Source: Verrucomicrobiia bacterium (GTDB lineage Bacteria; Verrucomicrobiota; Verrucomicrobiia; JABWAM01). From it: a DNA stretch of 64,000 nt. The DNA lies in the NCBI GenBank assembly GCA_028687435.1, contig JAQUAF010000015.1, forward strand, positions 17,690 through 81,689, in the 5' to 3' direction. The notes under the pieces were generated by a model. It worked only from the letters and a program-made list of their open reading frames with translations. It was not told the origin of the DNA and searched no databases. Below, piece by piece: positions 27,213 through 36,038 of this stretch. Each line of letters starts with the position of its first letter. The first letter of the stretch is position 1. The position numbers were made by a program, and so were the translations under genes.

Positions 27213-29054
27213 ATGAAACTTCCCCTTGATAGCGCCGCTCCGGACCCCATCTATTTGCAGATTGAAAGGGCGATCCAAAGGCGGATTCAACAGGGGGTTC
27301 TTCCGCAGTTTGCGCGTCTTCCATCCACCGATGAGATGGTGAAGGATTGGAATGTCAGCCGTGAAACCGTGCAAAAGGCGATGGATGGATTGGTGGCCAA
27401 AGGGTTGCTGGAACGCCATCGCAAACGGGGCACTTTTGTCAAAAACCTCCAGGGCCAACGGATCGTCGCCATTCTGGCGGGAAGCGATCTCACGGAGGAA
27501 TGCCGGTGCTTTACACGGACTCTGGTGGGGCATTTGCGGACTGAAATTGAAAGAGACAAGGACTGGGGCGTCCGGCTTTACGACGGACTGAATGATTTGC
27601 TGGCAGCTTCGGAGCGCGAAAAACAGGGGGCATGGCAAAATCTTAAAAACGATTTTCAAAACTATTCATTTTGCGGGGCGATCCAACTGATTGGTCACCG
27701 TGACGCGTTGCGCCTTCTCTTGCCACAGGTGGATCTTCCCGTTGTGCGCTATGGACCTTTGCTTAAGGACGAATCCGCCGATGTCATTCTCGACATGGCT
27801 CATTTCGGGGAGGAAGTTGTCCGTTTTCTGGACAAATGCGGTGTGAAACAATTTGTTTATTTGCGGGTGATGTTCAAGTTCGACCAGCGGCAGGCGCCCG
27901 ACTTGGAGGGCTTCAAAAAGGGATGCCGGCGTTTTGGTTTGCCTCAGCCGGAGATTGTCGTGGCTCACCCTAAAGACTTGACTGGCGCATTGTTGGAGCG
28001 GACGGCTTATGAAAAAACGCTTCAACTCATCGAGCAATGGACACAAACCCGCCGACGGCCTGATTTTCTCGTGGTTTCGGACGATATTGCGATGCGCGGG
28101 GTTGCGCTTGCCCTGGCCACGCGGGGAATTCCGATTTCCGATGCAGGGGCCAAGCCTGTGCGCGCAAAAAATGGCCGGGGAAACAACGGTTTGGGAGTGT
28201 TGACGGTTGCCAACGAGGGGGTCGAGCATCATTATGGAATTCCGGTTCTAAAGTATGAATTTTCTCCAAGGAAAGTTGCGACGGAATTGATTGAAACGCT
28301 CCGTGCAAAAATCGAAAGAAAACATTCCGACTTTAAACTAAAAAAAATCCCCGGCCGGATTTGCGGGCTGGCGTCTCGGAAGGAACTCCTATCGTCTTGC
28401 AAAAAGAGTTCATCCGCTTCGCTGAAAATCTTGCGCGATTTGGGGTTTACACTGGTCGAACTATTGGTCGTTCTTTCCGTTTTGGCGCTTTTGTTTGCAA
28501 TGATGGCGCCCGCGTTGAAAACCGCCCGGGATGCGGCGAAAAGCGCCGTCTGCATGGGCAATCTGAAAAATCTCGGCGCCGCACTGCATATTTATGCCCA
28601 GGATAACGATGGAAGAATTTGTCCTCCTTGGGATGGAACGCATTGCTGGATCTCCCTGCTTTCCCCGAAATATATCCAGAATTGCGACGTGGCGGTTTGT
28701 CCCTCCGGGGATCCGGCCCGGTATGTCGACACCATGAAAACTTACGGTTTTCGGGCGCCGACGGGCGCCTCCTCGTTCAAATACGAAAACTGCGTCGTGC
28801 TCGCCGACATTTCAGAACCCGCCGAGTTTTTTATTTTGGCAGACAGCATTTTTCTCAACGCCGCCAGCCCCAATTATCTCAAACAAAGATATTATTTCGA
28901 TGCCGATCCCAACACCCCCATCGATCTGCGGCATGCCGGAAAAACCAAGGCCAATACTCTGATGCTCGATGGCAGCGTCCAGCAAAGGGACGCCTCATAT
29001 TTTACCAATCTGTTTCGTTTTAACAATTACGTTGTGACTTATAAAACCCATTGA
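27213..29054 (+). CDS. GntR/LacI-type regulator fused in frame to a type IV prepilin-like protein
   Basis: 613 residues in one uninterrupted frame. Residues 5-78 are a GntR winged helix (APDPIYLQIERAI, LPSTDEMVKDWNVSRETVQK, RGTFV). Residues ~82-385 look like a LacI/periplasmic-binding-type ligand domain (RPDFLVVSDDIAMRGVALAL, NEGVEHHYGIPVLKYE). Residues 404-432 are a class III prepilin signal: basic leader end, G411, then FTLVELLVVLSVLALLF with F412 at +1 and E416 at +5. Residues 440-613 are the outer domain of the prepilin proteins common in Lentisphaerae (CMGNLKNLGAALHIYAQDNDG, NTLMLDGSV). The predicted topology is cytoplasmic regulator, one membrane helix, outer domain. Each domain call is confident; the function of the whole is inference. 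Confidence 0.85.
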   Translation: MKLPLDSAAPDPIYLQIERAIQRRIQQGVLPQFARLPSTDEMVKDWNVSRETVQKAMDGLVAKGLLERHRKRGTFVKNLQGQRIVAILAGSDLTEECRCFTRTLVGHLRTEIERDKDWGVRLYDGLNDLLAASEREKQGAWQNLKNDFQNYSFCGAIQLIGHRDALRLLLPQVDLPVVRYGPLLKDESADVILDMAHFGEEVVRFLDKCGVKQFVYLRVMFKFDQRQAPDLEGFKKGCRRFGLPQPEIVVAHPKDLTGALLERTAYEKTLQLIEQWTQTRRRPDFLVVSDDIAMRGVALALATRGIPISDAGAKPVRAKNGRGNNGLGVLTVANEGVEHHYGIPVLKYEFSPRKVATELIETLRAKIERKHSDFKLKKIPGRICGLASRKELLSSCKKSSSASLKILRDLGFTLVELLVVLSVLALLFAMMAPALKTARDAAKSAVCMGNLKNLGAALHIYAQDNDGRICPPWDGTHCWISLLSPKYIQNCDVAVCPSGDPARYVDTMKTYGFRAPTGASSFKYENCVVLADISEPAEFFILADSIFLNAASPNYLKQRYYFDADPNTPIDLRHAGKTKANTLMLDGSVQQRDASYFTNLFRFNNYVVTYKTH

Positions 29055-29063
29055 TTTTTTCGC

Positions 29064-32000
29064 ATGAAAACCTTTTTCATCTGTTCCCTTCTTATTTTTG
29101 CCATGGCAGGCTATGGAACCGGCGCGGAGACTTACTCCTTTCCCTTCCCTCTTTTGTCCAAAAAAGGGGCTGACGGCTCGCCCCATATTCATTTGGGCGG
29201 GGGATTTGTGCAAAAGGAAGGGGAGGCGCTTTGGATCGAGGCGGAAGACGCCACAATGCCGGGGCGATCGAAAATCGAGGAAAGTCCGTCCGGCGGAGGG
29301 ATATGTTTGGGGGGTGTCCTCGCCGCGGGGTATGATTTCTTTTTGACCAAGGGCGGGCATTACGCGGTCTGGGCCAGGATGTATTTTGGCGACAGCCAGC
29401 TCAATTGGCCGCACAGCCAGCATATGGACGACGGCCCGCTGGAAAAGCTTGGCACGGATGTCGCCCCCGCCATGAAAGGAAAATGGGTCTGGGTGAAGCT
29501 GGGCGGGTATGATTTGAAGGCGGGAATTCACCGGTTTGCGCTGGACGCATGGCCCGGGCAGGCGAGGATCGACAAGCTGCTTGTCACTCCCGGCAGGGAT
29601 TTTTTGCCAAAGGAGTCCGGACAGCCCGGCATGTCCAAATCGCAATGTCCGGCGGGCGAACTGGCAACCCTGGATTTCTGGCCGTGCGCTGTGGAAAAAT
29701 GGGAAAAGTTGGAGGTGGACGCAAATTTGAATGGCGGCTCGGTCCGGATCAGTTGTTCGAACGACTGCGGCAAAAACTGGCGGATGCTTCCCGAACAGGG
29801 AGGTTTGGAGATGGTTGCCGTCCGGAATGACGGGCGGGATAAAATCCGTTTCAAACTGGAGGTGGGCGCTTCCGCCGATGGAAAGAGTCCGGTGATTCGC
29901 GGATTGAAGCTTCATTATGATGCCGGCGGCGAAAAAAATCATTTGGTCGCGCTGAGCGGTTCCACGATGGAGATTCAATTCGACCGCCGCACCGGCATTG
30001 TCCGAAAAATCAGACATCCCGGCGGAGCTGTGTTTTTGCATGAGGAACTGGCCGGTTATCCGTTTGAACTCTTCGAATGGGACCAGGGCGGGCGCCGCAT
30101 CGTCCGTCTGCCGGATCCCCCGGAGTGCGATTTGACGGCCGCTTCGTCCGAACATCTCCGCTTTCAATACCGGTGGCCTGATCGGAGACTTGCGGTCGAT
30201 TGCGAGGCAAGAATGGTTCAGGACGGAAGCATCTGGAGAATCGGTGTTGATAACCTCACCGAAAGGCGGATCACGGCGGTGACATATCCCAGCCTGGGAT
30301 TCAGGGTGGGGCGGGAAAGCCGCGATGACACACTCATTTATCCGCGCATCTGCGGCGATTGCATCCAGGATCCGTCCAGCCAGGGGAAGATCAGCTTTGT
30401 TTATCCCGCGCAGTGTTCGATGCAATGGATGGATCTTTGCGATGAAAAGGATGGGGGCGTTTATTTTTCCAGTCATGACCGGACAACACAGTTGACCACG
30501 ATCGAGTCCCAGCCCTTTCCTGAATTCGCGCCCGGGTTCGTGAAATTAAGTTTCACCAAACATATTGCGATTGAGCCCAAAAGCCAGTGGTGGTCCCAGG
30601 ATTATTTTGTCGGTTTGCATTCCGGCGACTGGCATTGGGGCGCCGACCGGTATCGGGCCTGGGCGGAAACCTGGATGAAAAAGCCTGATACCCCCGCCTG
30701 GCTCAGGCAAAGCATGGGGTGGATGGGCTGGATGCTTCAGGAGAAAAAGGGCGGGTTTTCCAGCCAGATGGGCGGGGCGTTGAAGGCCGGTGTGGAACTC
30801 GACCTGGATCCCATCCAGTTTTGGGGGCAAATGCTGAAAGACAAGGACGGCCGCCATGGCGGCAATGAGGCTTCCTATCTTCCGGATCTGGATTACGGAG
30901 GCGAAAAAGAATTCATGGATACGGTCGGAAATCTCCGGGCCTCCGGCAAACACGCGGGCTTTTATATTGCGCCAAATATCTGTGAGTATTGGGGCTTTGC
31001 CATTCTTCCCCAATACCAGGGAAAATTGCCGCCCGGCATTCCCATTCCGGATTGGGAGGGCGGTTACAAGGATTTTGCCACAAGGGATCACAAGGGCAAT
31101 CTTTCCCTGGGACAGATGTGTCCATGGGCGGAGGGATGGCGAAAATACGTCCATTTCTGGTCAATCGAAAAATACATCCGGGAATACAAGGTTTCGGGAC
31201 TCTACTACGACACCCTTGGCTGCACCGCGGTCGCGAATTGTTTTGATTCGCAACTTCACCACGATGGCAGGCTCCACGTTGGGACCGGCGGTCAGGGGTA
31301 TCTGGAAATGGTGCGTCAGGTCAGGGAGGCCGGGCGGAGCGCGGACAAGGATTTTTACCTGGCCGAGGAGGGTGTCAGCGATGTGTATGGACAGTACATT
31401 GATCTGCATCTCATCTCGCCATGCGGAGCGGGGGGAAGCGCCTGGTGGAAAAAGCCTTTTCCCGAAATGTTCCGTTACACCTTCCCGGACTATCTGCTCA
31501 TGGATGGCTTTTGCAACCGGCAGGGCAAAAAAGCCTGCCCCGGCATGCTGGACGCGGAGCAGACGGTCCGGAATGTTTTCCTGATGGGACACCGCTTTGA
31601 TTTGTTGCAGCAGTGGGTTCTCAGCCCCTCGTCGCCCGATTACAAGGGGTTGGATTATTTGAAACAGACCCTCCGGCTTCGTTCCCGGATCAACGATTTG
31701 TTTGCCAGGGCGCGGTTCAGGGATACGGTTGGATTGAAAGTCGGCAGCGACAGGGTTCGCGCAAAATTATTTCAATATAAAAATGAGAAAGGGCGGGGGT
31801 GCATTGTGACCGTTGCAAATCCCCGGAATGTCCGGGACGAGGAAATAACCGTTGATGAGCCGGAGGTTGGCGGGCTTGAAAATGTGTTTGCCTTCACCGT
31901 GGATGGCGCCTTCAAGAAACTGGAGTTTTCCCGCCGGGGCGGACGGGTGGTTTTTGCCGCGCCGGAGAGTTCGCTTTCGGCTGTTTTGCTGCCGGACAGG

Positions 32001-32363
32001 GGGATTCCGCTGCTGCTGACTTTTGGAAGCCGGATTTCGCAGCCGGGCGAAAACGTCACGCTGCCGGTATCGGTCGATAACATTGCCGGGGAACGGCGGA
32101 CCATCGGCCTGGAATTCGAAATGCCGGAGGGAGTTCAACTGATCGCGGCAAGTTTGGGTGAAACCAAACTGGCTCTGAGCCGGGAGCACGGCAACCGGCC
32201 TGGTCTCAAGCTCGAACTTGAAAAGGGTCAAAGCGCCGGAATTCATCTTGAGCTGAAGTTAACCCCTGGGATCTCGCCAGGATGCCATTCCATAAAGGCA
32301 ATCGCCAAAATCGCAGGTGAAACCGTTGCCGCCCGGGAGGCGCGATGGTTGATCGGACATTGA
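29064..32363 (+). CDS. Large secreted glycan-active protein, DUF6259-like
   Basis: 1099 residues with a signal peptide (MKTFFICSLLIFAMAGYGTGA). Residues ~45-180 look like a carbohydrate-binding jelly roll (ALWIEAEDATMPGR is the start pattern of CBM35-like domains). Residues ~290-560 are a beta-sandwich. Residues ~580-870 are probably a TIM barrel of the DUF6259 type: GFYIAPNICEYWGF, DFATRDHKGN, GLYYDTLGC, LAEEGVSDVYG with an acidic pair that could be catalytic. The C-terminal ~200 residues are beta-rich. It starts nine bases after the regulator-prepilin gene, so both are probably co-transcribed. A polysaccharide hydrolase role is likely; linkage unknown. Confidence 0.75.
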   Translation: MKTFFICSLLIFAMAGYGTGAETYSFPFPLLSKKGADGSPHIHLGGGFVQKEGEALWIEAEDATMPGRSKIEESPSGGGICLGGVLAAGYDFFLTKGGHYAVWARMYFGDSQLNWPHSQHMDDGPLEKLGTDVAPAMKGKWVWVKLGGYDLKAGIHRFALDAWPGQARIDKLLVTPGRDFLPKESGQPGMSKSQCPAGELATLDFWPCAVEKWEKLEVDANLNGGSVRISCSNDCGKNWRMLPEQGGLEMVAVRNDGRDKIRFKLEVGASADGKSPVIRGLKLHYDAGGEKNHLVALSGSTMEIQFDRRTGIVRKIRHPGGAVFLHEELAGYPFELFEWDQGGRRIVRLPDPPECDLTAASSEHLRFQYRWPDRRLAVDCEARMVQDGSIWRIGVDNLTERRITAVTYPSLGFRVGRESRDDTLIYPRICGDCIQDPSSQGKISFVYPAQCSMQWMDLCDEKDGGVYFSSHDRTTQLTTIESQPFPEFAPGFVKLSFTKHIAIEPKSQWWSQDYFVGLHSGDWHWGADRYRAWAETWMKKPDTPAWLRQSMGWMGWMLQEKKGGFSSQMGGALKAGVELDLDPIQFWGQMLKDKDGRHGGNEASYLPDLDYGGEKEFMDTVGNLRASGKHAGFYIAPNICEYWGFAILPQYQGKLPPGIPIPDWEGGYKDFATRDHKGNLSLGQMCPWAEGWRKYVHFWSIEKYIREYKVSGLYYDTLGCTAVANCFDSQLHHDGRLHVGTGGQGYLEMVRQVREAGRSADKDFYLAEEGVSDVYGQYIDLHLISPCGAGGSAWWKKPFPEMFRYTFPDYLLMDGFCNRQGKKACPGMLDAEQTVRNVFLMGHRFDLLQQWVLSPSSPDYKGLDYLKQTLRLRSRINDLFARARFRDTVGLKVGSDRVRAKLFQYKNEKGRGCIVTVANPRNVRDEEITVDEPEVGGLENVFAFTVDGAFKKLEFSRRGGRVVFAAPESSLSAVLLPDRGIPLLLTFGSRISQPGENVTLPVSVDNIAGERRTIGLEFEMPEGVQLIAASLGETKLALSREHGNRPGLKLELEKGQSAGIHLELKLTPGISPGCHSIKAIAKIAGETVAAREARWLIGH

Positions 32364-32598
32364 TGGACTGCATATTGTTTGAAGCCATGAGAGAAGAGGG
32401 GATTGCCGGGGGCATTGACGGGGGATCGTCATTTTGCGCGGATCCTGAGGCGTTGCTTCGTTGATGGATTCAGGTTGTCGCGTATGTCCTTTTGGGGACG
32501 TCATTCAATGAGTGTATGCCAACGAGCACATTTTTACTTGTATGCGAGCGCGTACATGTTGTCTTTGTCACCATGAAAGTCACCACTTCCCGTTCTCT

Positions 32599-34080
32599 CT
32601 ACATTTCTGCGCCGCGTTCTTTTTGCATGGCGTTCTCGAGCAACTGGGCGGCTTCTTCGCGGCCTTCGCGTTTTGCGTAGTCGAGGGCGGTATGGCCGGA
32701 ATCGGTTTGGGACAGGGCGCTGGCGCCGTTTTCCAACAGGATGCGGAGAATGGCCGCGTCGCCTTTCTGGGCGGCCCACATCAGCGCCGTCTTGCCGCGC
32801 TCGGCGATGGCGTTGACGTTGGCGCCGCGTCGGACCAGGGTTTCCACGGTCTGTTGGTGGCCGTTGGATGCGGCGGTCATCAGGGCGGTGCTGCCGTTGT
32901 CCGCCTGGGCCTCCAGTTCCGCGCCAAAGGAAAGCAGGATGTTGATGATTTTGGTGTATCCATTCCATGCGGCGCAGATCAGGGGCGTCCATCCCTCGGC
33001 CAGACGCAGGTTGGCGGCCGCCCCTTGGGTCAGGAGATGCTGGGTGGCTTGAATCTTTCCGTGCATGACCGCGTTGACCAGTTCGGCATCGCGATCCATG
33101 GCATCCACGGAAATGCGGGCGGTGCTGGAAAGGGCGCGTTTCCCGGACGGCGTGGGAACAACCGGCAGATAGAAATCAAGATAGGATTGGATCTGGGATT
33201 GTGGAACATCCCGCGGCTCCAGCAGTTCCATCCGTTCGGTCAGGTTTCCTGCGGAAATGAGAACCTTGCCTTCGCCAAGCAGCGGAAACAAAAACGCCTC
33301 GCAGGCGCTGCGATTGTTGTTGGAGCGGGTCCGGATTTCCTCGAGTTTTTGGCGGATGGTGCTGTAGGTCTGGAGGCGCGAATAATCGGGGGCGCCTTCC
33401 CGGCCTTCCGTCCGGAGGACCTGGATGGGAACCGAGTCGAGGGCTGCGATGGCCGGCGGCGGCGGAGTGGACGCCCGGGCGGACGGCGTGGCCGTGGGAA
33501 CCGCCATGCTCATGTGAGGCCGTGAGGGGGCGCAGCTGGCGGCGGGTTTGAAAAGCTGGGCCGGGGCGCGCAGTTGCTCCATTTCCATCGGGCGCTGGTT
33601 GGGCTGGTAGGAACGGAGGGATCGGGAACGCATGTTGGCCAGGCCAAGCCATGCCGCGCCGGTGTTCCGGTTGGAATCCAGGAGTTGTTGGATTTCCGTG
33701 TGATGTTTTTCCGTGGCAAAATCCAGGGCTGACCGGCCTTTTTGTTCGCGCAGGGAGGCATCGGCGCCCGCCTCGATCAGAAGACGCGCGGTTTCCAGAT
33801 GCCCGTTTTCAGCCGCCAGCATGAGTGGACTGCGTCCCTGATGGTCTGTGGCATCGGACGCCGCCCCGTGTTTCAAAAGGATTTTCACGATTTGCGGGTG
33901 TCCGTTTCGGGCCGCCCAGAGAAGGGGGGTGAAGGAGTCCTTTTCGTTGACGGAGTTTGGATTGACGCCCCGCGACAGCAGTTCCTGGACATTGGCGGCG
34001 CTCCCCATCGCCGCCGCGCGCAGGAGCGCCGCGGTGTTTTCCTCTAAACCGGTATTCGGGCCGGAGGGATTGGAACTCAC
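32599..34080 (-). CDS. Ankyrin-repeat protein with two repeat blocks
   Basis: 493 residues. Ankyrin repeats occupy about 15-135 (SFTPLLWAARNGHPQIVKIL, GRSPLMLAAENGHLETARLL) and again about 350-485 (GWTPLICAAWNGYTKIINIL, GSTALMTAASNGHQQTVETL, GKTALMWAAQKGDAAILRIL). The 200-residue centre is unrelated, rich in Ala/Pro/Arg. No signal peptide, so a cytoplasmic protein-binding role is likely. It begins just beside the 505-bp nested palindrome and diverges from the GntR/ABC operon. Partner unknown. Confidence 0.85.
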   Translation of the reverse strand: MSSNPSGPNTGLEENTAALLRAAAMGSAANVQELLSRGVNPNSVNEKDSFTPLLWAARNGHPQIVKILLKHGAASDATDHQGRSPLMLAAENGHLETARLLIEAGADASLREQKGRSALDFATEKHHTEIQQLLDSNRNTGAAWLGLANMRSRSLRSYQPNQRPMEMEQLRAPAQLFKPAASCAPSRPHMSMAVPTATPSARASTPPPPAIAALDSVPIQVLRTEGREGAPDYSRLQTYSTIRQKLEEIRTRSNNNRSACEAFLFPLLGEGKVLISAGNLTERMELLEPRDVPQSQIQSYLDFYLPVVPTPSGKRALSSTARISVDAMDRDAELVNAVMHGKIQATQHLLTQGAAANLRLAEGWTPLICAAWNGYTKIINILLSFGAELEAQADNGSTALMTAASNGHQQTVETLVRRGANVNAIAERGKTALMWAAQKGDAAILRILLENGASALSQTDSGHTALDYAKREGREEAAQLLENAMQKERGAEM

Positions 34081-34182
34081 CAGTCCAGATTAGCTGAAGA
34101 GAAGATATCTTTCCAGACATTTGACATGGCCCGGCGATTGCAAGAGGGCGTTGCAATCTTTGGCGGAAACGGTTTCCCAGCC

Positions 34183-34687
34183 AGTCTTGACTCAGGGCAA
34201 ACGCATTAAAAATCGGACCGTGTTTCCACCATGACGGAACTTTGGCAGACAGGCGCAAAGTCGACTGGATTCCCGCTTTTGCGCATACGCGTCAACCTAA
34301 GACTTTTTGCCACGGAGTCCCCACGGACATCCCTCAGACCCTGATTCCCTTTGCCCTCCTTCCCGCGGCGATCCTTATCGCAAGAGGGCGTTTTATCTGC
34401 ATGGCGCAGTTGGGCTGCGCCATGCAGATAAAACGCCCATCTGGCCATTGTCAGCCAGACGCAATGCTTGGGCAGGAGGGAGGAGGCACGCCACGAGCAG
34501 AGTCGAGTGGACAGGGTCGGGGGATGTCCGTGGGGACTCCGTGGCCAATCCGCATGCTCTTGATTCTTTCCTGTGCTGGTTCATGGAAAAGTTAGGTTGA
34601 CGCGAATGCGCGAAAGCGGGAATCCAGAGGTCTTCTCATCGCCTTCGCAATCCCCGATTTTAATGCGTTTGCCCTGAATCTTGACTG
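34183..34687. repeat. 505-bp nest of four concentric inverted repeats
   Basis: Four pairs of arms share nearly one centre: outer 34183-34216/34655-34687; second 34265-34300/34593-34628 (36 bp, about 33 matching; its inner 20 bases are the 15945-15964 terminal repeat and its outer part the CTGGATTCCCGC repeat); third 34309-34333/34521-34545 (25 bp, perfect); innermost 34386-34409/34415-34438 (24 bp perfect, five-base loop). It fills the divergent spacer (34081-34719) between the ankyrin gene and the GntR/ABC operon. No protein gene fits inside. A short stem GATTGCAA...TTGCAATC lies outside it at 34136-34158. Confidence 0.85.
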
Positions 34688-34719
34688 CCGACGCGCGGCA
34701 TGCTTAATAAAACGCATCG

Positions 34720-35097
34720 ATGCTGCCGTTTTTCGCAGATTTCAAGGCGGGGGTTCCCATTGCCGGGCAAATCGTCCAGGCGGTCAAGAAAGCGGTCTTT
34801 TCGGGACGGATGAGGGCGGGCGCCAGGTTTCCTTCCGTCCGGACCATCAGCCAGGAATTGCGCGCCAATCCCAACACGGTTCACAAGGCGGTGGAAGCGC
34901 TGGTCAAAGAGGGGATTCTTGAGGTGCGGACGGATCTTGGCGTGGTGGTGGGAAAAAACGTCAAGGCCACACCCGGGCAGCGCCGTGAATTGCTGGAGGA
35001 GGATGTTGAGAGCCTGATTGGTGAGGCGAAAAAATTACGGTTGGATGTTGACGACGTGCTTCAGTCCGTCAGGCAACATTGGAAAAAATCATCCTGA
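34720..35097 (+). CDS. GntR-family regulator (YtrA type)
   Basis: 125 residues: a GntR winged helix (about 10-75; AGARFPSVRTISQELRANPNTVHKAVEALVKEGILEVR) followed only by a short two-helix tail, the YtrA subfamily layout. These are usually autorepressors of an ABC operon. The ABC ATPase and permease genes follow at 9 and 17 base gaps, which fits. No ribosome-binding site is obvious. Its promoter must lie right against or within the right arm of the nested palindrome. Confidence 0.88.
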   Translation: MLPFFADFKAGVPIAGQIVQAVKKAVFSGRMRAGARFPSVRTISQELRANPNTVHKAVEALVKEGILEVRTDLGVVVGKNVKATPGQRRELLEEDVESLIGEAKKLRLDVDDVLQSVRQHWKKSS

Positions 35098-35106
35098 GAG
35101 ATTCGC

Positions 35107-36021
35107 ATGGATTCCATTATTGAGACTCACAACTTGAACCGCCGCTTCGGACGCACGGAGGCGGTGCGGGATCTTACCTTTCAAGTTCCGGAAGGAACGA
35201 TCTACGCCTTTCTGGGGCCGAATGGCGCCGGGAAGACCACCACCATTCAGATGCTGCTGAACATTCTGCGGCCAACCTCGGGGGAAGCCCGGATTCTCGG
35301 GGTTGACTCGAAATCCGTCGGCCCCGCCCAGCTTGTCCAGATCGGTTATGTGTCGGAAAACCAGAAGCTGCCCGAAGCAATGACGGTTTCCGAATTTCTT
35401 GCCTGGTGCAAACCCATGTATCCATCGTGGGACGACGCCTTTTGCAAGGATCTCCTGGCCCGCTTCGAACTTCCCGCCGACCGCAAGTTGAAACATCTTT
35501 CCCGCGGCATGAAGATGAAGGCGGCCCTTCTTGCTTCGATTGCCTATCGCCCCAGGATTCTTGTCCTCGACGAGCCTTTTTCCGGCCTTGATCCTCTCAT
35601 GCGCGACGAGTTTATTCGCGGCGTTTTGGAGCTTTCGGAACGGGAGAAATGGACGGTGTTCATTTCCTCCCACGATATTGACGAGGTCGAGAGGCTTGCC
35701 GACTGGGTGGGCATTCTCAATATGGGAAAACTTCACCTTTCGGAGGCGCGCGAATCGCTCCAACGCCGTTTCCGTAAGATTGAATTCACGGTTTCCGAGG
35801 AGAACCGGAAGCTTCCCGCGTCCCTTCCCGGCCAGTGGATGGTTGCCGAGGCGGCGGGATGCGGCGTTCGTTTTGTGACGGGTGAATATCGGAATGGGGA
35901 AACCGAGGCGCAGATCCTTAAAATTTTCCCGGATGCCGTTCAGATTGCCGTGGCGCCCATGCCGCTTCGCGAAATTTTCCTGGCGCTTGCCCGCACGTTT
36001 CGCATCACTCCCACCCTTTAA
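35107..36021 (+). CDS. ABC transporter ATP-binding protein
   Basis: 304 residues. Walker A is GPNGAGKTTT, the Q-loop region GYVSENQKLPEAMTV, signature LSRGMKMKAALL, Walker B ILVLDEPFSGLDP, H-loop SSHD. The signature has SRGM in place of SGGQ, as in YtrB-like and other ABC-2 type exporters. The C-terminal 80 residues are an accessory domain. It follows the YtrA-type regulator and precedes its likely membrane partner. Substrate unknown; YtrA-linked exporters are often tied to cell-envelope stress. Confidence 0.93.
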   Translation: MDSIIETHNLNRRFGRTEAVRDLTFQVPEGTIYAFLGPNGAGKTTTIQMLLNILRPTSGEARILGVDSKSVGPAQLVQIGYVSENQKLPEAMTVSEFLAWCKPMYPSWDDAFCKDLLARFELPADRKLKHLSRGMKMKAALLASIAYRPRILVLDEPFSGLDPLMRDEFIRGVLELSEREKWTVFISSHDIDEVERLADWVGILNMGKLHLSEARESLQRRFRKIEFTVSEENRKLPASLPGQWMVAEAAGCGVRFVTGEYRNGETEAQILKIFPDAVQIAVAPMPLREIFLALARTFRITPTL

Positions 36022-36038
36022 AAACGAACGGACTTCCG

